Source: Albugo candida (taxonomy: Eukaryota > Oomycota > Peronosporomycetes > Albuginales). From it: DNA of 64,000 nucleotides. The stretch lies in contig JBDOQK010000005.1 of assembly GCA_040437565.1 (NCBI GenBank), positions 806,001 through 870,000 of the forward strand. The letters are read 5' to 3'. Under the pieces are notes generated by a model. It worked only from the letters and a program-made list of their open reading frames with translations, was not told the DNA's origin and did no database searches. This document shows positions 63,401 through 64,000 of this stretch, in pieces. A program made the position numbers and the translations under genes. The stretch's first letter is position 1; each line of letters begins with the position of its first letter.

Positions 63401-64000
63401 CACATTGCCAATCCAGGATCCAGTCGGAGAGTTTTCAAGCAGAGAAAAGCTCATATCAAAACACTCGGGTGGATAATATGCACCAAAAAGAGCCACCTCA
63501 AGCGTTATCTCTGAGTACATTTGATCAGTTCCACTACTCAGGAAATCAGTCACTTTGACCGTTACATTGTAGCATGTATTGACCTTGATCGTGACAGTTG
63601 GTCGTACCACAAGAACACATAACGTCGGATCCACTTGAGCTTGCAGTTCGAAGCTGGATGCCACATCTTGAGATATTGAGCATTTTCCTCCAGTTTGATC
63701 AACATCTGGATCTACGACGTGTAAGCGAATGGTTGAATACGATTTGGTCCCAAAAAGAAGCTGGGTGATGTTGATTTGGTAGTTCTTCTGGTTGAATACT
63801 GCGTCTGCAAAATAAGGCGGATCAGGGTAGTCTAAAATGACGACATCAAAGCTTGGTTTTGATAAAGCATACAAACCATCAGAATCAACCACTTTTATCA
63901 CGAGTTTGTAGATGTTTATACTATTGATGTCCAACTGACCCGCAACGGAAATAAGGCCGGTATCAACGTTTATACTAAAGTGCCCCAATGGGTCACCACT
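23152..64000 (-). CDS. Giant nine-pass cadherin (nonagonal-cadherin type), 5' end outside the window
   Basis: All large minus-strand reading frames from 64000 to the TAA at 23152 belong to one gene. They are interrupted only by contig-overlap artefacts and one 53-nt intron (61568-61516, phase 2, joining SLISYHR to FESDELV). Counting each overlap once, about 12,060 residues lie in the window and the N-terminus is missing. In order from N to C: cadherin repeats carrying LDYE-type and DxNEAP-type calcium-binding motifs, interrupted by other extracellular modules; about 14 IPT/TIG repeats; a Cys-rich stalk; nine hydrophobic spans; a Ser-rich cytoplasmic tail. Stramenopile cadherins with nine membrane passes have been named nonagonal cadherins (from memory). 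This should be a plasma-membrane adhesion or sensing protein; the ligand is unknown. The apparent allelic differences keep the frame open, which argues that the gene is functional. Confidence 0.85.
23263..24055. repeat. Gap 23587-23686 with repeated flanks, 45-bp indel
   Basis: 23263-23586 corresponds to 23687-24055, which has 45 extra bases and several SNPs. Confidence 0.95.
24490..26590 (-). other. Cadherin: nine-pass membrane domain
   Basis: Hydrophobic spans in order: VLMVIVLIVISILCVLSYFL; SLSLLSIGIDYFQTLSIF; EVLPLALTLISVIIFVTKY; LLFGFTLLMLYYMYLYL; PYAVVSFLVYTLGYPLFVFY; FWMVVIIVRKFLVVVIAVLF; QLAAVMLLLLLHYAFQV; DATLVFSSCMILLSGVMF; and ILLILGSCAYFAAVLSTELL. A long basic loop of about 120 residues separates spans seven and eight. 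The FQTLSIF, WPNAI and NLNLE motifs recur in multi-pass tails of protist and algal giant proteins that are often likened to TRP channels; a channel role is speculation. The region contains the duplicated contig end at 25804. Confidence 0.7.
25347..26360. repeat. Gap 25804-25903 with 457-bp repeated flanks
   Basis: 25347-25803 repeats as 25904-26360. Confidence 0.95.
26368..27167. repeat. Gap 26718-26817 with 350-bp repeated flanks
   Basis: 26368-26717 repeats as 26818-27167. Confidence 0.95.
26570..27290 (-). other. Cadherin: Cys-rich juxtamembrane stalk
   Basis: Cysteines occur in the pattern FQCSAGYYKTEVRFCEVCPP, then ARCNGGD, then FGCDPLDACLGRNVCGKGYK, GIRCSECEESYHR and GTCRSCPAQ. This resembles the ephrin-receptor-like/GCC2-GCC3 and EGF-like stalks that precede multi-pass regions in other protist surface proteins. 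It is duplicated in part by the overlap around the gap at 26718. Confidence 0.65.
27290..33085 (-). other. Cadherin: IPT/TIG repeat array
   Basis: About 14 immunoglobulin-like IPT/TIG units follow the last cadherin repeat. Each begins with a Pro-x-Ile strand, has a G-G-x-x-x-x-I-x-G-x-x-F-G core (GGDQLRILGSGFG; GGTRFLIEGADFG; GNEEVIISGLNFG; GGDEMRIKGENLG) and several end with a C-x-x-x-P-G-x-G strand. The units are divergent, so they are not a recent tandem expansion. Gaps at 28547 and 29042 produce three copies of one segment. Confidence 0.75.
28264..29444. repeat. Gaps 28547-28646 and 29042-29141, one segment present three times
   Basis: 28264-28546 repeats as 28647-28929, and 28739-29041 repeats as 29142-29444. 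About 190 bp therefore occurs three times. The middle copy carries SNPs absent from the outer two. Confidence 0.95.
35941..36728. repeat. Gap 36285-36384 with 344-bp repeated flanks
   Basis: 35941-36284 repeats as 36385-36728. Confidence 0.95.
37120..37660 (-). other. Cadherin: unidentified inserted segment
   Basis: Within one cadherin repeat (between VENTVEGTCLGP and LTHSGSREIDYES) about 170 extra residues occur, including WRDAFVVLSPTRSISSVFSS, then GTLLLLYSEDTIGTPSWI and IAAIPAALEYTL. The pattern suggests a beta-rich domain that I cannot name. The repeat resumes with its normal DYES motif, so this is an insertion into the fold. Confidence 0.5.
44401..44992. repeat. Gap 44663-44762 with repeated flanks and a fold-back end
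   Basis: 44401-44630 repeats as 44763-44992 with SNPs. The left contig continues 44631-44662 as the reverse complement of its own preceding sequence, as read in the right copy. Confidence 0.9.
46180..46770 (-). other. Cadherin: inserted DNRLRE/CBM96-like module
   Basis: Between cadherin linkers lies a segment with the layout of DNRLRE-type beta-sandwiches: NVQLNFHVPSGQIGPFSLKI, then VEWTLSSKQYTRIIQTPNLA, then WMSMESAVFKIEGSGVGEVD and TPSVTFQFS. The W, G-x-G and terminal P-x-V/L-x-F positions are the main support. Assignment is by pattern only. Confidence 0.45.
48150..48563. repeat. Gap 48307-48406 with 157-bp repeated flanks
   Basis: 48150-48306 repeats as 48407-48563. Confidence 0.95.
49086..50617. 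repeat. Gap 49802-49901 with 716-bp repeated flanks
   Basis: 49086-49801 repeats as 49902-50617, the longest overlap in the window. It would add two false cadherin repeats if taken at face value. Confidence 0.95.
50650..51430 (-). other. Cadherin: two or three repeats between module inserts
   Basis: Cadherin sequence with linkers LDMNEPP and a degenerate one ending YKSPGKTEPG, plus NYESQ and DFERH motifs, connects the C-proximal block to the LamG/F5-8C insert. Confidence 0.6.
51430..52930 (-). other. Cadherin: LamG-like plus F5/8C-like insert
   Basis: After the linker VDDVNEAPLMDAN comes a concanavalin-A/LamG-like domain (LREWAHITVIITFADRSARI, then YVNENLVGT). It is followed by a discoidin-type F5/8C-like domain (NDPANYIEFSLPASTMIDTI; VTEFKLWYRSS; VQNIIAVQLRIYPISWTG; ACLKIEIYSP). 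These folds commonly bind glycans or lipids, so this part could contact a surface ligand. Confidence 0.65.
52930..59945 (-). other. Cadherin: central cadherin repeat block
   Basis: About 18 cadherin repeats by linker count, with canonical LDYE motifs. Two non-cadherin inserts occur: about 58850-59230 (SVRLLMDTSGSTQAQLSFNY to MSIKIPSSKEALYLRY) and about 55420-55990 (FYFIVQAIIEEVISGG to HDIFIYVIASESDSV). Both are beta-rich and unassigned. The gap at 55030 duplicates part of this block; its copies differ at a few residues. Confidence 0.7.
54607..55552. repeat. Gap 55030-55129 with 423-bp repeated flanks
   Basis: 54607-55029 repeats as 55130-55552; the copies differ at a few bases that change residues (FRLNDE versus FRSNDE; GGPLVA versus GDPLVA). 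Confidence 0.95.
59945..60240 (-). other. Cadherin: WSC-like module inside a repeat
   Basis: A Cys-rich segment starts QNVFIGCFRI and continues DCSVACKMH, LRCLCTNEE, YASCDARCFEGESCG and LSVYR. This is the order and spacing of a WSC domain, a carbohydrate-binding module of fungal wall sensors. It interrupts a cadherin repeat between GQLSVGNG and the LNFERQN motif. Confidence 0.65.
60240..61000 (-). other. Cadherin: two repeats after the F5/8C-like module
   Basis: Cadherin repeats with the linkers DEDELPV and DVNEPPIV and intact LDYE motifs. Confidence 0.7.
61000..62470 (-). other. Cadherin: PAN-like, LamG-like and F5/8C-like module cluster with the only intron
   Basis: Following the linker DVNEKPWIL there is a Cys-rich PAN/apple-like stretch (SLPSCMSACASRSECFGGVY, AICRLTD, CTVPCADC), then a LamG-like domain (DKSVWYHIATTFSSDTGMLN, IYIDGSRV, WIDEVRCW). 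The intron 61568-61516 comes next. After it an F5/8C-like domain follows (ASIDIYFSQVVDASKIMIRS, VSTIAIRYYN). The intron sits at a module border. Confidence 0.6.
61516..61568 (-). other. Only intron found in the giant cadherin gene
   Basis: A phase 2 intron of 53 nt: donor after CACAG (GTACCA), acceptor ATTGTAG. Reading through it would shift frame and end after about 60 codons. Splicing restores the F5/8C-like frame. Confidence 0.8.
62470..64000 (-). other. Cadherin: N-proximal repeats running off the window
   Basis: Five cadherin repeats, the first cut by the window end. Linkers are more degenerate here (DYPDPPYF, GAYYPPECF, NEIESPQC, DDRNDPPEA, ADVNEKPWIL). The upstream part of the protein, including the signal peptide, must lie beyond position 64000. 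Confidence 0.7.

Noticed and set aside
1-64000. tRNA or rRNA genes, CRISPR arrays, retroelements and DNA transposons
   Set aside because: No cloverleaf-type or rRNA-like stretch, no spaced short repeats and no transposase or reverse-transcriptase motifs were seen on either strand. A covariance-model scan would be needed to exclude small RNAs.

Overview
The window looks like nuclear DNA of an oomycete, most likely a white-rust type such as Albugo. I infer this from AT-leaning codon use, densely packed genes with many 40-75 nt GT-AG introns, and above all a stramenopile-style giant cadherin with nine membrane passes. I could not test the species. The sequence is a draft scaffold with 21 runs of exactly 100 N. 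At 20 of them the two contig ends repeat each other (45-716 bp), sometimes with SNPs or in-frame indels, so they are unmerged overlaps or alleles, not biological duplications.

Left part (1-23 kb): small to medium, mostly multi-exon genes on both strands. In order: unresolved coding fragments at the edge; CDP-diacylglycerol synthase (minus); a poorly resolved stretch; a Mediator MED15-like KIX protein (minus); ROGDI/RAV2 (minus), divergent from a TPR protein (plus); an unknown membrane protein (minus); a p24/TMED cargo receptor with an inserted beta-sandwich domain (plus); a small two-pass membrane protein (minus); a Cys-rich coding-like stretch (minus); a class A FAD monooxygenase (plus); a 62-residue protein (minus); a small membrane or secreted protein (plus), tail to tail with NDUFAF6 (minus); then three small genes of unknown function. 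Several of these small genes appear only when short exons are joined.

Right part (23.15-64 kb): apparently one minus-strand gene, open at its 5' end beyond the window. After contig overlaps are removed it encodes about 12,060 residues here with a single 53-nt intron. From N to C it has about 70 cadherin repeats interrupted by LamG-like, F5/8C-like, WSC-like, PAN-like and DNRLRE-like modules, then about 14 IPT/TIG repeats, a Cys-rich stalk, nine predicted membrane segments and a roughly 450-residue Ser-rich tail. This matches the nonagonal cadherin family I recall from stramenopiles, in a very long form.

The left-hand genes are mixed housekeeping functions: phospholipid synthesis, V-ATPase assembly, ER-Golgi traffic, complex I assembly and transcription. 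I see no operon-like or pathway link between them and the cadherin. I found no tRNA, rRNA, CRISPR array or transposon.
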